NCBI RefSeq assembly: GCF_036689865.1
Contig: NZ_JBAHUQ010000001.1
Coordinates: 124,001 to 188,000 of the forward strand
Length of the DNA: 64,000 bases
Origin: Magnetococcus sp. PR-3
GTDB taxonomy: Bacteria; Pseudomonadota; Magnetococcia; Magnetococcales; Magnetococcaceae
Direction: 5' to 3'
Under the pieces are notes generated by a model. It saw only the letters and a list, made by a program, of their open reading frames with translations. It searched no databases and was not told where the DNA came from. The translations under genes and the position numbers were made by a program. Below, piece by piece: positions 43,753 to 53,390 of this stretch (its first letter is position 1; each line of letters starts with the position of its first letter).

Positions 43753-45260
43753 TATCCCCTACCCTCTTAGATTTTCCCCGTTTCAGTAGAGCCCTCTCCT
43801 CCTGCTGCAACGCTCATTTGCGTGGTTGCTTTCACGCTGCAATGTCAGCACGCAGAGATCTTTCCACAGAAACACTACATATCACTACAAATGCATGTTC
43901 CACCACGATCACGGTTTACCTCAATGGTCATGCTCATGAAACACCATATTGGCAAACCGGTAAATGAAGTGTTGAACGCCCAATCAACACTGAAGCTTCC
44001 GACATGGTTAACATATATTCACAGCACCCAACTCGTACAGTGCGGGGTCAATGCGGAGAACAGCCAGTCTACCTTGGCTTGGATATTCACACATCAAGTT
44101 GCTGTTTGGTGCTACTTGGGCCAGATAGGGAGCTCACTGTCCTAAGCCATGGATATGGATCAAAAGCGGCTCTAAAGCCCACTGGTGATCATCAGCTTGG
44201 TTGCCGAAGAGACCTGAGCATACGGTTAGGGTTTGAACCGCACCTTTAACCCTCAGCCCTATCCATCACCATAGGCACTCCATACCGTGCGTCTGGATTC
44301 GTCAGTCCAACCTACCAAACCGACCGGTTCACTTGCCGCTCATAGGCTGAACGAATCGCCGCGAGCCATCTGCGCCCAGACCACGCCTTAAAACCATGAA
44401 GAGCCACTTATGAGCTTTGGGTCAGAGCTGTCTTCTACTGACGGATGCCCTACAACGCTACGAAATATTTGAGACATAACATGCACTTGATGATCCCGTG
44501 CATCTAAACCTGATCAACTCGCCCCTTGGTCTAAGGTAGCGACCGAACCGTTACTCAACTTTCGTTTGCACCGATACCCCACCAAAACTCAGGCAGCTAC
44601 CTGCAGGAACTGGGCTATTTTTTAAAGAGAAGCGCCCATTAACAAGCAGATAAAGGCCAAGCATAAACGCTATGATCAAAGACATGCATAGAGAGCTGAT
44701 TCAGCGCTAAAGACGCTGGTCATATGGTCACGCCGCTATAATGACTGAAACACCTCCATCCTCAGCGTTTTCACCGCTCTTAAGAGGTCACAATTCACCT
44801 AGCGCTTGCTTTCATGGTCCGGCAGAGCAGTGAAACACGTGAGCAAGGATGGTTGAAGAACCGTGTTATTGATCCCATGGCTTGGATTTAGCGGGACAAG
44901 GATGAAAAGGCCAGCGTGTTCTATAATCAAGTTATCAGCCGCAGCTCAATCTGACCAAGGACCTTGCTGCATGGATGCCACAACGGGCAATTAGACGATG
45001 GCGATTGATAAAAACTAAAAACAAAGCATGAACGAAATTAGAGGTGTAAGCCGTTTTCGGTTACACTGGAAACGATCGAACAGAGCAAACCATTTTAACA
45101 CGGTACCGAATACTCCTTGGCGCTTTACATACGACTGAGGAGAAGGTTACCTCTCAATCCTATTCCTCCACTCTGTTGCCTCAGCAAAAACATGCATGGG
45201 CTTTCTGTACGCTACAAACAGGTAAAAAGCAGCCTTGCCAGGATGCTGCTTAGAATTGAC
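43753..45260. other. 1.5-kb stretch without convincing genes
   Basis: Stops are frequent in all frames and no frame of useful length has a ribosome site. Base composition is more even and less coding-like than the flanks. One short frame (about 44004-44249) contains VYLGLDIHTSSCCLVLLG, which faintly recalls the start of IS110-type transposases, but nothing else of such an element can be followed. It may be decayed mobile DNA. Confidence 0.45.
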
Positions 45261-45261
45261 C

Positions 45262-45297
45262 AAAAAAAAAGGGCCCATCAAAAGGCCCTTTTTTTTT
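45262..45297 (-). terminator. Intrinsic terminator of the ccoG-ccoH-ccoQ transcript
   Basis: AAAAAAAAGGGCC and GGCCCTTTTTTTT form a stem with an eight-base loop and long A/T tracts on both sides. It lies just past the ccoQ stop in the leftward direction. Confidence 0.85.
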
Positions 45298-45315
45298 GTC
45301 ACAGTCTGTCGCCCT

Positions 45316-45483
45316 TTAGGGCTCCATCTTTTTATCCTCTTCATCATCGAAGGGAATTTTTCCTGCATCATCCAGCTTCTTTTTATTGGAGGGCCAATAT
45401 GCCCAGGCCACAATGCCAATAAAAACCAGAAAGAACCAGACCAGGCCCACCTGCTTGCTTAGAGAAATGATACTCTCGGACAT
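45316..45483 (-). CDS. ccoQ: cbb3-type oxidase small subunit CcoQ-like
   Basis: A 55-residue protein: MSESIISLSKQ, one membrane helix (VGLVWFFLVFIGIVAWAYW), a Lys-rich turn (PSNKKKLDDAG), and IPFDDEEDKK. Single helix plus the (I/L)PF-D-D-E tail is the CcoQ/FixQ pattern, a subunit that stabilises the cbb3 complex in the inner membrane. AGGAG lies seven bases before the ATG. CcoQ genes are normally between ccoO and ccoP; here it follows ccoH in the divergent operon. CcoS is excluded, because a clear ccoS is at 53.5 kb. Confidence 0.82.
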   Translation of the reverse strand: MSESIISLSKQVGLVWFFLVFIGIVAWAYWPSNKKKLDDAGKIPFDDEEDKKMEP

Positions 45484-45519
45484 CTTCTTACTCCTGGATC
45501 CCCATGTAAGAGATCATGC

Positions 45520-46026
45520 TTAACGCACGACATCGATTCTTTCTTTAAAACGGAACAGATCCTCACCACGGGTGATGCTGATTTGAAGGTACCATGCACC
45601 AATTAATGGCGGGGTCACAAGACCAACATATACCCCTGGCTTAGACTCGGCTAGTGAGAAATCCACATCATGGTCTGCACCAATAGGCCGAATTAAGCGA
45701 CCTAAGACCTGAGCTCCTGAGACGGGGCTCTCACTCTTGTCCTTAATGGTCAGATAAACAGGACCTTCCTGCTTAACCGCCAGCTGGCTGCTATCTTGGA
45801 CAACATGCCAACCAAGGGCACGTTGTTTTTTACCCTGTTCGACCTCTTTATCAAAGGTCATACCTTTTTTGTACTTACCTTCGGTCACCATCCCCGTCTT
45901 GGTTTTTTGTCCCATGTAGATATTGATGCCATTGGCACTAATAACGGTGACAGCCATGATGATGGCTGCTATGGCCCAAGGTTTCCCCCCGGAGAACCGG
46001 GGGGCTTTTTCTTCTGTTTGACTCAT
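45520..46026 (-). CDS. ccoH: cbb3 oxidase assembly protein CcoH (FixH family)
   Basis: A 168-residue membrane protein with one N-terminal helix (PWAIAAIIMAVTVISANGINIYMG) and a periplasmic beta-rich domain (LGWHVVQDSS, VYLTIKDKSESPVSGAQVLG, SKPGVYVGLVTPPLIGAWYLQI). FixH/CcoH proteins help cbb3 oxidase assembly or stability. The ATG overlaps the ccoG stop by four bases (ATGA), so the two are coupled. The small ccoQ gene follows 36 bases later. Confidence 0.9.
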   Translation of the reverse strand: MSQTEEKAPRFSGGKPWAIAAIIMAVTVISANGINIYMGQKTKTGMVTEGKYKKGMTFDKEVEQGKKQRALGWHVVQDSSQLAVKQEGPVYLTIKDKSESPVSGAQVLGRLIRPIGADHDVDFSLAESKPGVYVGLVTPPLIGAWYLQISITRGEDLFRFKERIDVVR

Positions 46027-47456
46027 TCTGGCCTCATAAAGACAGATGTATAACTACCAATGCCAGCCTCAGGATCTTCTGCCGTCAGGGTAAAGACAAT
46101 TTCCTGAGATCCAGCTTCGATGGATTTTCTAGCTTGTTTGACAAAGAGCTTATAGGGCAACACTTTACCCGGACCAACATCAAAAATTGGATTGCCCTTT
46201 TCATCATAACCACTGGCCGAGTCAGCACGTAGAGAGCTATCTTTCAGACCTTCCATAGAGATCACATAACGCTGTGGACCACTGGTCATATTAAGAATAC
46301 GGATGGTGTAGTTGTTCTGAATACTACCATCCGATTGCATGATGTAAACCGGTTGACGATGCTTAATAACGTTCAAATCGGTTGAGTCACGCACCATAAA
46401 GTACCCTACCATGGCGGCAATGCCAACAGCCATCAACGCAGCATAGATCAAGACGCGGGTACGCAAAAAGCGTGGCTGCTGCCCTTTGATCTCACCAAGA
46501 GAGGTGTAGCGGATCAGCCGTGGCGGAGCCTCTTCCCCCTCTTTAGCCAAGGAGGCCATCACATCATCGCAGGCATCAATACACATGCCGCAGGTGATAC
46601 ATTGGTACTGCTGACCATCCCGAATATCAATGCCAGTCGGGCAAACGGTGACACACTCATTACAATCAATACACCAGCCAACATCCTTGGGGTTATCATT
46701 TCTTACCCGGCGGCTAGACTCACGCGGTTCGCCAAGTTCATCATGATAAGCAATGATAATCGTATCTTCATCAAACATGGCACCCTGGAAGCGTGCATAG
46801 GGACACATGTAGATACATACCTGCTCACGCGCAAAACCAGCCATAGTGTAGGTCGTCAGGGCTAAGAAACCCATTGTAAACCAAGCAGGAAATGGTGCCG
46901 TACCATCAAGGAACTGACCCATTAAAGTTGGTGCGTCTGCAAAATAGAAAACAAAGACACCACCTGTTAGAACCCCAATAACCAACCAAGTAAAGTGCTT
47001 ACTTAGTTTGATTAGCCATTTGCGCCCGGTCCATGGCATCTCATCGAGCTTCATACGCTTTTTGCGGTTACCCTCAAAAAGCTTTTCGACATAAATGTAG
47101 AGATCGGTCCAGACAGTCTGAAAACAAAAATATCCGCAAAAAACACGACCCGCCAACGCGGTAACAAAGAACAAAGCAATGGTCGCGACAAACAATAGAA
47201 CCGAAAGCAGGAAGATCTCTTGGGGCCAGATGACAAGATCAAAGATGTAGAACTTGCGTGCTGGCAGGTCAAACAGGATAGCCTGGTCGGGCAAATTCCC
47301 TGGTCGCTCCCAGCGCAACATCGGCATGAGATAATAGATCCCCAGCAGGATCACCAGTAGTGCCCAACGGACATTACGGAAGAAACCTCTTTGATACCTG
47401 GGGTACAGCTTTTTCCAGTCCTGATACAGGGAGTCTTGGTCTTCTACGGCGGACAT
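46023..47456 (-). CDS. ccoG: cbb3 oxidase accessory iron-sulfur protein CcoG
   Basis: A 477-residue protein with about five membrane helices and two 4Fe-4S clusters: CIDCNECVTVCPTG and CITCGMCIDACDDVM. Earlier landmarks are GRVFCGYFCFQTVWTDLYIY and CIYMCPYARFQ. The C-terminus is an Ig-like FixG domain (IRILNMTSGPQRYVISMEGL). CcoG reduces Cu(II) for cbb3 assembly in studied bacteria. GAGG lies about seven bases before the ATG. It leads the leftward ccoG-ccoH-ccoQ operon, divergent from ccoN. Confidence 0.95.
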   Translation of the reverse strand: MSAVEDQDSLYQDWKKLYPRYQRGFFRNVRWALLVILLGIYYLMPMLRWERPGNLPDQAILFDLPARKFYIFDLVIWPQEIFLLSVLLFVATIALFFVTALAGRVFCGYFCFQTVWTDLYIYVEKLFEGNRKKRMKLDEMPWTGRKWLIKLSKHFTWLVIGVLTGGVFVFYFADAPTLMGQFLDGTAPFPAWFTMGFLALTTYTMAGFAREQVCIYMCPYARFQGAMFDEDTIIIAYHDELGEPRESSRRVRNDNPKDVGWCIDCNECVTVCPTGIDIRDGQQYQCITCGMCIDACDDVMASLAKEGEEAPPRLIRYTSLGEIKGQQPRFLRTRVLIYAALMAVGIAAMVGYFMVRDSTDLNVIKHRQPVYIMQSDGSIQNNYTIRILNMTSGPQRYVISMEGLKDSSLRADSASGYDEKGNPIFDVGPGKVLPYKLFVKQARKSIEAGSQEIVFTLTAEDPEAGIGSYTSVFMRPE

Positions 47457-47852
47457 GCGTCATCCTCACTTGATTATAACCGGAACGGACGGGGCACTGG
47501 GAAGGTGGCCGATTTCTGGCCAATCGTCAATACCGAATCTCTATCTATAGCTGAAGAAAGCAAATCGAATTGCCTCTTATTAACAGTTCTGCCTATTTCG
47601 CAACCACTGATAAAGTCTACCATAATGGTACCGTAAAGAAAATTGAACAGATGCAATGCTATTCATAGCCGCACGCTATCAAAACATGATTTGCAGGGCC
47701 AGTTTTTGATCAAAAGTGTGGCAAATGCCACATATCAGGTTGATTTGGGCTCAATAAACATGGTAACTATCCCCAGTTGAATAATCATTAGGACAGGATG
47801 AAGGCGAGAAACTTGGGTTTTCACGTCCACTCCACTTCAAAGGAGCGTTGCC
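47457..47852. promoter_or_regulatory. Divergent control region of ccoG and ccoN
   Basis: About 400 bases between two oxidase operons. cbb3 genes are commonly under FNR/FixK control. No perfect TTGAT-N4-ATCAA site is seen, but there are several part-matches: TTGAACAGATGCAA at 47643-47656, TTGATTTGGGCTCAA at 47740-47754 (spacing one base too long), and a TTTTGATCAAAA palindrome at 47703-47714. Which, if any, is used cannot be told. Confidence 0.45.
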
Positions 47853-49271
47853 GTGGCGCAATCAACAACAGCGACAGAGAAGTACGATTACACAATTGTC
47901 AAATGGTTCAGTGTGATGACGGTTGTGTATGGAATCGTCGGGTTTATACTCGGTGATTTCATCGCATGGGAATTAGCATTCCCCGCACTGAACGGAGAGA
48001 TCCCCTACATTACGTTTGGACGTTTGCGTCCCCTGCATACTTCGGCTGTAATTTTCGCCTTTGGCGGTAGTGCCCTGTTTGCAACCAGCTATTATGTTGT
48101 TCAGCGTACATGTAAGGCCCGTCTGTTCTCGGATACCATCTCCTGGTTTACATTCTGGGGTTGGAATGCCGTGATCGTCTCGGCTGTGATCACCTATCCT
48201 CTGGGTCTGACCCAAGGGCAGGAGTATGCTGAAACCATCTGGCCCATCGATATTCTCATCACCTTAGTGTGGGTAGCCTACTTTATTAACTTTGTAGGTA
48301 CTCTGGCTAAGCGTAAAGATCAGCATATCTTCGTGGCTAACTGGTTCTATCTGGCTTTCATCATCACCGTTGCCGTGCTGCACCTGGGTAACAACATTGT
48401 GGTGCCTGTAAGCTTGACCGAATCCTACCCCATCTTCGCGGGTGTTCAGAATGCGATGATTCAGTGGTGGTATGGTCACAATGCTGTGGGCTTCTTCCTG
48501 ACTGCTGCATTCTTGGGCATGATGTATTACTACATCCCCAAGCAGGCTGAGCGTCCCATCTTCTCTTACCGTCTGTCCATCGTGCACTTCTGGGCGCTGA
48601 TCTTCCTGTACATCTGGGCTGGTCCGCACCACCTGCACTATACAGCTCTGCCAGACTGGACCGGTACCCTGGGTATGACCTTCTCGCTGATGCTGATCCT
48701 CCCTTCTTGGGGTGGTATGATCAACGGTATCATGACCCTTTCCGGTGCTTGGGATAAGCTGCGTACTGACCCCATTCTCCGCTTCATGGTGGTTTCACTC
48801 TCCTTCTACGGTATGTCTACCTTCGAAGGTCCCATCATGTCCATCAAAGAGGTTAATGCTCTTTCCCACTACACCGACTGGACTGTTGGTCACGTGCACT
48901 CTGGTGCGCTTGGTTGGGTTGCATTCATCTCCTTCGGTGCTCTGTACCACATGATTCCAAAACTGTGGAACACCAAGATCTACTCCAACGCTCTGATCAG
49001 CCTGCACTTCTGGTTGGCCACGATCGGTGTGGTAATCTACGTCGTATCCATGTGGGTTTCCGGTATCATGCAGGGCCTGATGTGGCGTGCCTATGATGAT
49101 TATGGCAACCTGGTCTACTCCTTCGCAGAAACTGTTGAAGCCATGCATATTTACTATGTCATGCGTGCTTTCGGCGGGTTCCTCTTCGTACTGGGTGGTC
49201 TGATTATGGCCTTCAACGTTTTCAAGACCATCCGTCAGGGTGTTCGTGAAGCGCAGACGGCTACGGCCTAA
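47853..49271 (+). CDS. ccoN: cbb3-type cytochrome c oxidase subunit I
   Basis: A 472-residue catalytic subunit with about twelve helices. Haem and copper ligands can be placed: [15 protein letters not shown] (low-spin haem His), [12 protein letters not shown] (CuB His), the paired His in [13 protein letters not shown], and [19 protein letters not shown]. It reduces oxygen to water with high affinity and pumps protons. The start is GTG with AAAGGAG eight bases upstream. It leads ccoNOP; a short gap then ccoO follows. Codon use here is noticeably more C-ending than in neighbouring genes, as in highly expressed genes. Confidence 0.97.
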   Translation: MAQSTTATEKYDYTIVKWFSVMTVVYGIVGFILGDFIAWELAFPALNGEIPYITFGRLRPLHTSAVIFAFGGSALFATSYYVVQRTCKARLFSDTISWFTFWGWNAVIVSAVITYPLGLTQGQEYAETIWPIDILITLVWVAYFINFVGTLAKRKDQHIFVANWFYLAFIITVAVLHLGNNIVVPVSLTESYPIFAGVQNAMIQWWYGHNAVGFFLTAAFLGMMYYYIPKQAERPIFSYRLSIVHFWALIFLYIWAGPHHLHYTALPDWTGTLGMTFSLMLILPSWGGMINGIMTLSGAWDKLRTDPILRFMVVSLSFYGMSTFEGPIMSIKEVNALSHYTDWTVGHVHSGALGWVAFISFGALYHMIPKLWNTKIYSNALISLHFWLATIGVVIYVVSMWVSGIMQGLMWRAYDDYGNLVYSFAETVEAMHIYYVMRAFGGFLFVLGGLIMAFNVFKTIRQGVREAQTATA

Positions 49272-49308
49272 TCACCACTAGGATCGAGATTGAAAAGGAG
49301 TCAATGCG

Positions 49309-50046
49309 GTGAAACACGAATCAATTGAGAAAAACATCCCGTTGATGAGTATCCTGGTGGTGATTGTAATCTCCATCGGTGCCATCATTGAGATCTTCCC
49401 CCTCTTCTGGATCGACAAGACCATGGAGAAGGTAGAAGGTATTCGCCCTTACACACCTCTGGAGTTGCGCGGTCGTGACATCTATGTCCGCGAAGGTTGC
49501 TACAACTGTCACTCCCAGATGATTCGTCCTTTCCGTGACGAGTGGGAACGTTATGGTCACTACTCTCTGGCAGCAGAGTCCAAGTATGACCATCCTTTCC
49601 AGTGGAGTTCCAAGCGTACCGGTCCTGACTTGGCCCGTGTCGGTGGTAAATACTCCAGCCTGTGGCATCAGTCCCACATGCGTAAGCCTCAAGCCGTTGT
49701 GCCTGAGTCTGTGATGCCTCCCTACCCCTGGCTTGAGAAGAGCAAGCTGGAGTATGGAAACATCAAAGGTCGTATGACGGCACTGAATACCGCGCACAGC
49801 TTCGCTTATGGCGAGACCATGTACACTGCTGACATGCTCGACAATGCGAAGGCTGACCTGGAAGCTCAGGCTATTCCTGATAGTGATACCGACGGTCTAA
49901 CCGGTCGTTACGGTGAGAAGGTTGCCTACGATGATTTCGATGGCAAAGCCGACGAGATCACTGAACTGGACGCCTTGGTGGCCTATCTTCAGATGCTGGG
50001 GACCCTTGTGGACTTCTCCAAGTATGAAGATCAGGAACGCTATTAA
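49309..50046 (+). CDS. ccoO: cbb3-type cytochrome c oxidase subunit II (monohaem cytochrome c)
   Basis: A 245-residue membrane-anchored cytochrome c. An N-terminal helix (MSILVVIVISIGAIIEIFPL) is followed by the haem site REGCYNCHSQMIRPF, then RTGPDLARVGGKYS and PESVMPPYPWL, whose Met is the probable sixth ligand. It passes electrons from CcoP to CcoN. The start is GTG (an ATG five bases upstream is out of frame), with AAGGAG before it. It lies between ccoN and ccoP; no ccoQ is found between ccoO and ccoP. Confidence 0.96.
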   Translation: MKHESIEKNIPLMSILVVIVISIGAIIEIFPLFWIDKTMEKVEGIRPYTPLELRGRDIYVREGCYNCHSQMIRPFRDEWERYGHYSLAAESKYDHPFQWSSKRTGPDLARVGGKYSSLWHQSHMRKPQAVVPESVMPPYPWLEKSKLEYGNIKGRMTALNTAHSFAYGETMYTADMLDNAKADLEAQAIPDSDTDGLTGRYGEKVAYDDFDGKADEITELDALVAYLQMLGTLVDFSKYEDQERY

Positions 50047-50079
50047 TCGGCCCACTGCCTAACCTAAGGAGAGACGTTC

Positions 50080-50994
50080 ATGTCTGAAGAGAACAAAAGC
50101 GTATCCACCACCGGGCACCAGTGGGACGACGAAGACGGGTATCCTCTACAAGAGTACAATAACCCGCTGCCAACTTGGTGGTTGTACACCTTCTACTTCA
50201 CCATCGCGCTGTCGATCGTATGGTGGATCCTATATCCCGCATGGCCCCTGGCTGAAAGTGCCACTAAGGGTGTCCTGGGTTGGGATATGCATAAGCAGTT
50301 ACGTGCTGAGCTGGCTGAAGCCAAAAAAGAACGTGCCGTTTATGAAGACCAAATTGCGAGCATGGAGCTTTCAGCCATTGCGAACGATACCGGTCTGAAG
50401 GCTTATGCTGACTCTGCTGGTAAAGCGATCTTTGGTGACTTCTGTCGTCCTTGCCACGGCCCTGCTGGTCAGAACAACTCAGCTGGCTTCCCCGTGCTGA
50501 ATGACGATGATTGGCTCTACGGTGGTGAACTGGCTCATATCAGCGAGACCATTAATAATGGTCGTGCTGGTGTCATGCCTGCACACCTCGAAGCAGCTGG
50601 TGGTTCTTTCTCTGAAACTCAGGTCAACGCCTTGACTGACTATGTCATGAGCTTGTCCGGTTTGGACCACGATGCGGCTGCTGTGGCTCAGGGTAAAGAG
50701 CTGTTTAATGGTGATGCTTCCTGCTACACCTGCCATGGTGACACCGCTAAAGGCTCTATGATGGATAAAGCCGAAGGCGAAGAGATCGATGGTAGTGTTG
50801 GCGCACCAAACTTGACGGATGCCATTTGGCTGTACGGTTCTTCTCGTGATGATGTCTACAAGACCATCGCAAATGGCCGTAACGGTAAAATGCCCGCATG
50901 GGGTGAAGGCTTCGAAGGGTTCGGTAAACAGCTGACCCCTCTGGATATCAAGAAGCTGACCATCTATGTGCATGGTCTGGGTGGTGGTCAGTAA
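50080..50994 (+). CDS. ccoP: cbb3-type cytochrome c oxidase subunit III (dihaem cytochrome c)
   Basis: A 304-residue protein. The N-terminal DGYPLQEYNNPLPTWWLYTF leads into one membrane helix, a linker helix (LRAELAEAKKERAVYEDQI), then two cytochrome c domains with FCRPCHG and SCYTCHG and their Met ligands in GVMPAH and GKMPAWG. It accepts electrons from soluble cytochrome c. AAGGAGAG lies before the ATG. A terminator follows, closing ccoNOP. Confidence 0.96.
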   Translation: MSEENKSVSTTGHQWDDEDGYPLQEYNNPLPTWWLYTFYFTIALSIVWWILYPAWPLAESATKGVLGWDMHKQLRAELAEAKKERAVYEDQIASMELSAIANDTGLKAYADSAGKAIFGDFCRPCHGPAGQNNSAGFPVLNDDDWLYGGELAHISETINNGRAGVMPAHLEAAGGSFSETQVNALTDYVMSLSGLDHDAAAVAQGKELFNGDASCYTCHGDTAKGSMMDKAEGEEIDGSVGAPNLTDAIWLYGSSRDDVYKTIANGRNGKMPAWGEGFEGFGKQLTPLDIKKLTIYVHGLGGGQ

Positions 50995-51034
50995 GACCCT
51001 CTCCCACCGCTACCGCAGTTAAGTAGCAAAAATG

Positions 51035-51069
51035 AAAAAGCCCTATCCTCATGGATAGGGCTTTTTTTT
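51035..51069 (+). terminator. Intrinsic terminator of ccoNOP
   Basis: AAAAAGCCCTATCC, loop TCAT, GGATAGGGCTTTTTTTT. A fourteen-base stem with an eight-base T-run begins about 40 bases after the ccoP stop. Confidence 0.93.
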
Positions 51070-51210
51070 ATCAATCGCTCTTAACATCATCGGCAAGGCT
51101 TAAGAAAAAGCCATAATCTGCCGATGCCGTAAACAAGAATACTGTCTAACACGTATACGTTCTTATCAGCACAGAATCCCCATGCTTGTTCATGGCTCAG
51201 GAGTAATGAG

Positions 51211-51594
51211 ATGAATCTGGAGAAGGTTGTCTTTGGCTTTTTTATCGTCTTTGCACTGACCCTAAATTTTGGCTTCTGTTTAGGGGATATAGACAACCCG
51301 TCTCACCACCATGTCTGGGAACTGTTTGCAACCATTGTGGTTAACCTTATTGCAACCATTCTTAAATTTGGTGACCGCTCTCAAATGGGCGCCGCTCTTC
51401 TAGCGACAAGTTTTGTTGCAGATCTTCAGCTCTTTGCCGCAGCCATTGTGTGGGGTTACACCGCACATGTCTCCATGACCTTTGGCCAAGAGGGGGTCAT
51501 GGCCAGTATTGTCTCATTAGCCAGCGGTGCACTGCTCGCAAACATCATCTCTGTTGCCATTTTGGTAATTGAGGTGGTGATGATTCGGCGTTAA
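51211..51594 (+). CDS. DUF6394 family membrane protein
   Basis: A 127-residue protein with four hydrophobic segments (VVFGFFIVFALTLNFGFCLG; ATIVVNLIATILKFG; GAALLATSFVADLQLFAAAI; LLANIISVAILVIEVVMI). I associate this pattern, next to a TrkA-type channel gene, with DUF6394. Its function is unknown. It precedes the channel gene by four bases and is very likely made with it, possibly as an accessory subunit (inference). The ATG has AGGAG upstream. Confidence 0.7.
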   Translation: MNLEKVVFGFFIVFALTLNFGFCLGDIDNPSHHHVWELFATIVVNLIATILKFGDRSQMGAALLATSFVADLQLFAAAIVWGYTAHVSMTFGQEGVMASIVSLASGALLANIISVAILVIEVVMIRR

Positions 51595-51598
51595 CACC

Positions 51599-53293
51599 AT
51601 GGTGGTCAAAAGTATCTATTACCAGATCTTTCGGCGCATGCGGTTTCCTTTACTGCTGCTGCTGAGTGCCTATGCCATCGCCATTTTTGGTATGACGTTA
51701 ATACCAGGCGTCGATGATCAAGGTAACGTCTGGTACATGTCGTTTTTTCATGCGACCTACTATGTCAGTTTTATGGCCACGACCATTGGCTTTGGCGAAA
51801 TCCCCTATGCATTTTCTGATGCCCAACGCATGTGGGGTATTGTTTCCATCTACCTGACCGTGATCTCTTGGTTTTATGCCATTGGCGCCATCATTAATAT
51901 TATGCAAGATGCCGCCTTTAGACGTGCCCTGGTTGAGCTTAAATTTCGTCGCCAAGTCCATCATCTAGGTGAACCTTTTTATATTGTCTGTGGCTTTGGC
52001 GATACAGGTACCGCGCTGGTGCGGGCGTTAACGGACCGAGGCATTTACGCGGTTGTACTGGATAAACAGGTTGAAGCGATCAATCGTCTGAACCTCAAAG
52101 ATTACCAGCTGGATGTCCCTGCACTTTACGGCGATGTCACCATGCCTGAGACCCTCAAACTGGCAGGGTTGCAACTTGAGCGTTGCCAGGGGGTTGTGGC
52201 TATGACCGATAATGATGCGGTCAACCTAAAGGTCGCCATTACCAGCAAACTGCTCAGCCCTAATTTACCGGTTATCTGCCGAGGGGAACGGCCAGACTAC
52301 GAAGAGAACATGGCCTCTTTCGGCACAGATCATATCATAGACCCCTATCTCACCTTCTCAAGTCGTCTGGGCTTAGCCTTGGACAAACCGGGCGCCTACA
52401 CCCTTTATAATTGGCTGGCGGCCATCTCACGCGCGCCCCTACCCGATCCCATCTTTCCACCCAAAGGAAAATGGGTGTTATGTGGCTATGGACGCTTTGG
52501 TCAGGCCATGCATGCGCGCTTAACCAGTCAGGGTATTACTGTGGTCACGGTAGAGGTTGATCCTGAAGGGACCAATAGCCCTCCGGGTAGTATCCAAGGT
52601 TGGGGTACAGATCACGATACCCTACACAAAGCCGGGATCGAAACCGCCGTTGGCTTGGTTGCTGGTACTGAGAACGATACCAACAACCTTTCCATTGTTA
52701 TGACAGCTTTAGAGATGAACCCTGATCTGTTTGTGGTCATCCGTGAAAATCGTCGTGTTAATGGTGAACTGTTTAAAAAAGTCGGGGCCGATCTGGTGAT
52801 GCAGTCCAGTGCCATTTTAGCCCGTGAGGTACGCTTGTTATTAACGCTGCCTTTGGTTAAAGATTTTCTCCGTGAAGTCGAGAAAATGGATAACGATTGG
52901 TCGAACCAAACGGTGAGTCGAGTAGCGGGTATTGCGGGGGAAACGGTCCCGGATATTTGGGATATGGAGATCTGTACGGAACAAACCCCTGCAATTTCAA
53001 ATCAATTAGAACATGGGCAGATGATCACCCTTTCCCACCTACTTTATGAACCCACCAAGCGGGAAGAACCCTTAGCCTTACTTCCCCTATTTATTCGCCG
53101 AACGGATGGTTCATGCATGGTTACGCCCCCCCCTGCCTGCCCTTTATTTGATGGCGACAAAGTTCTTTTTTGTGGTGCCTATGGTGTTAAGGAACGCTTG
53201 GCATGGAGCATCAATAACGATCTGTTATTGAAGTATATTATTACAGGTAAAGATCAGTCTCAGGGATGGCTTTTTCGCAGATTTCAGGCATGA
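51599..53293 (+). CDS. Potassium channel with two RCK (TrkA-N) domains
   Basis: A 564-residue protein. Two membrane helices flank a pore with filter TTIGFGEIPY, a variant of the TVGYG filter. Two cytoplasmic Rossmann RCK domains follow: FYIVCGFGDTGTALVRAL with acidic end VVLD, and WVLCGYGRFGQAMHARL with VEVDP. A TrkA-C-like segment is at the C-terminus (LLPLFIRRTDG). Such channels pass K+ (or less selective cations), gated by nucleotides. The Phe in place of Tyr in the filter may alter selectivity (inference). It lies four bases after the DUF6394 gene. Confidence 0.9.
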   Translation: MVVKSIYYQIFRRMRFPLLLLLSAYAIAIFGMTLIPGVDDQGNVWYMSFFHATYYVSFMATTIGFGEIPYAFSDAQRMWGIVSIYLTVISWFYAIGAIINIMQDAAFRRALVELKFRRQVHHLGEPFYIVCGFGDTGTALVRALTDRGIYAVVLDKQVEAINRLNLKDYQLDVPALYGDVTMPETLKLAGLQLERCQGVVAMTDNDAVNLKVAITSKLLSPNLPVICRGERPDYEENMASFGTDHIIDPYLTFSSRLGLALDKPGAYTLYNWLAAISRAPLPDPIFPPKGKWVLCGYGRFGQAMHARLTSQGITVVTVEVDPEGTNSPPGSIQGWGTDHDTLHKAGIETAVGLVAGTENDTNNLSIVMTALEMNPDLFVVIRENRRVNGELFKKVGADLVMQSSAILAREVRLLLTLPLVKDFLREVEKMDNDWSNQTVSRVAGIAGETVPDIWDMEICTEQTPAISNQLEHGQMITLSHLLYEPTKREEPLALLPLFIRRTDGSCMVTPPPACPLFDGDKVLFCGAYGVKERLAWSINNDLLLKYIITGKDQSQGWLFRRFQA

Positions 53294-53298
53294 AAAAA

Positions 53299-53316
53299 CC
53301 CCAATAAATGGGGCTT
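53299..53316 (+). terminator. Short hairpin after the potassium-channel gene
   Basis: CCCCA and TGGGG form a small stem with flanking AA and CTT and no long T-run. A weak terminator is likely but not certain. Confidence 0.5.
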
Positions 53317-53390
53317 GAGCTTACGGGTGCGTCTTTATCATTATGGGTGTGTGCAAACTCGCTGACCTCTTGACTCGACCTATTTTCCGC

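Noticed and set aside
44004-44249. Short frame with LGLDIHTSSC resembling the N-terminus of an IS110-type transposase
   Set aside because: Only about 25 residues are suggestive; the rest of the element, its ends and target duplication cannot be found.
47740-47754. FNR box upstream of ccoN
   Set aside because: Half-sites TTGAT and CTCAA are spaced one base too far apart, so it is listed only as a part-match.
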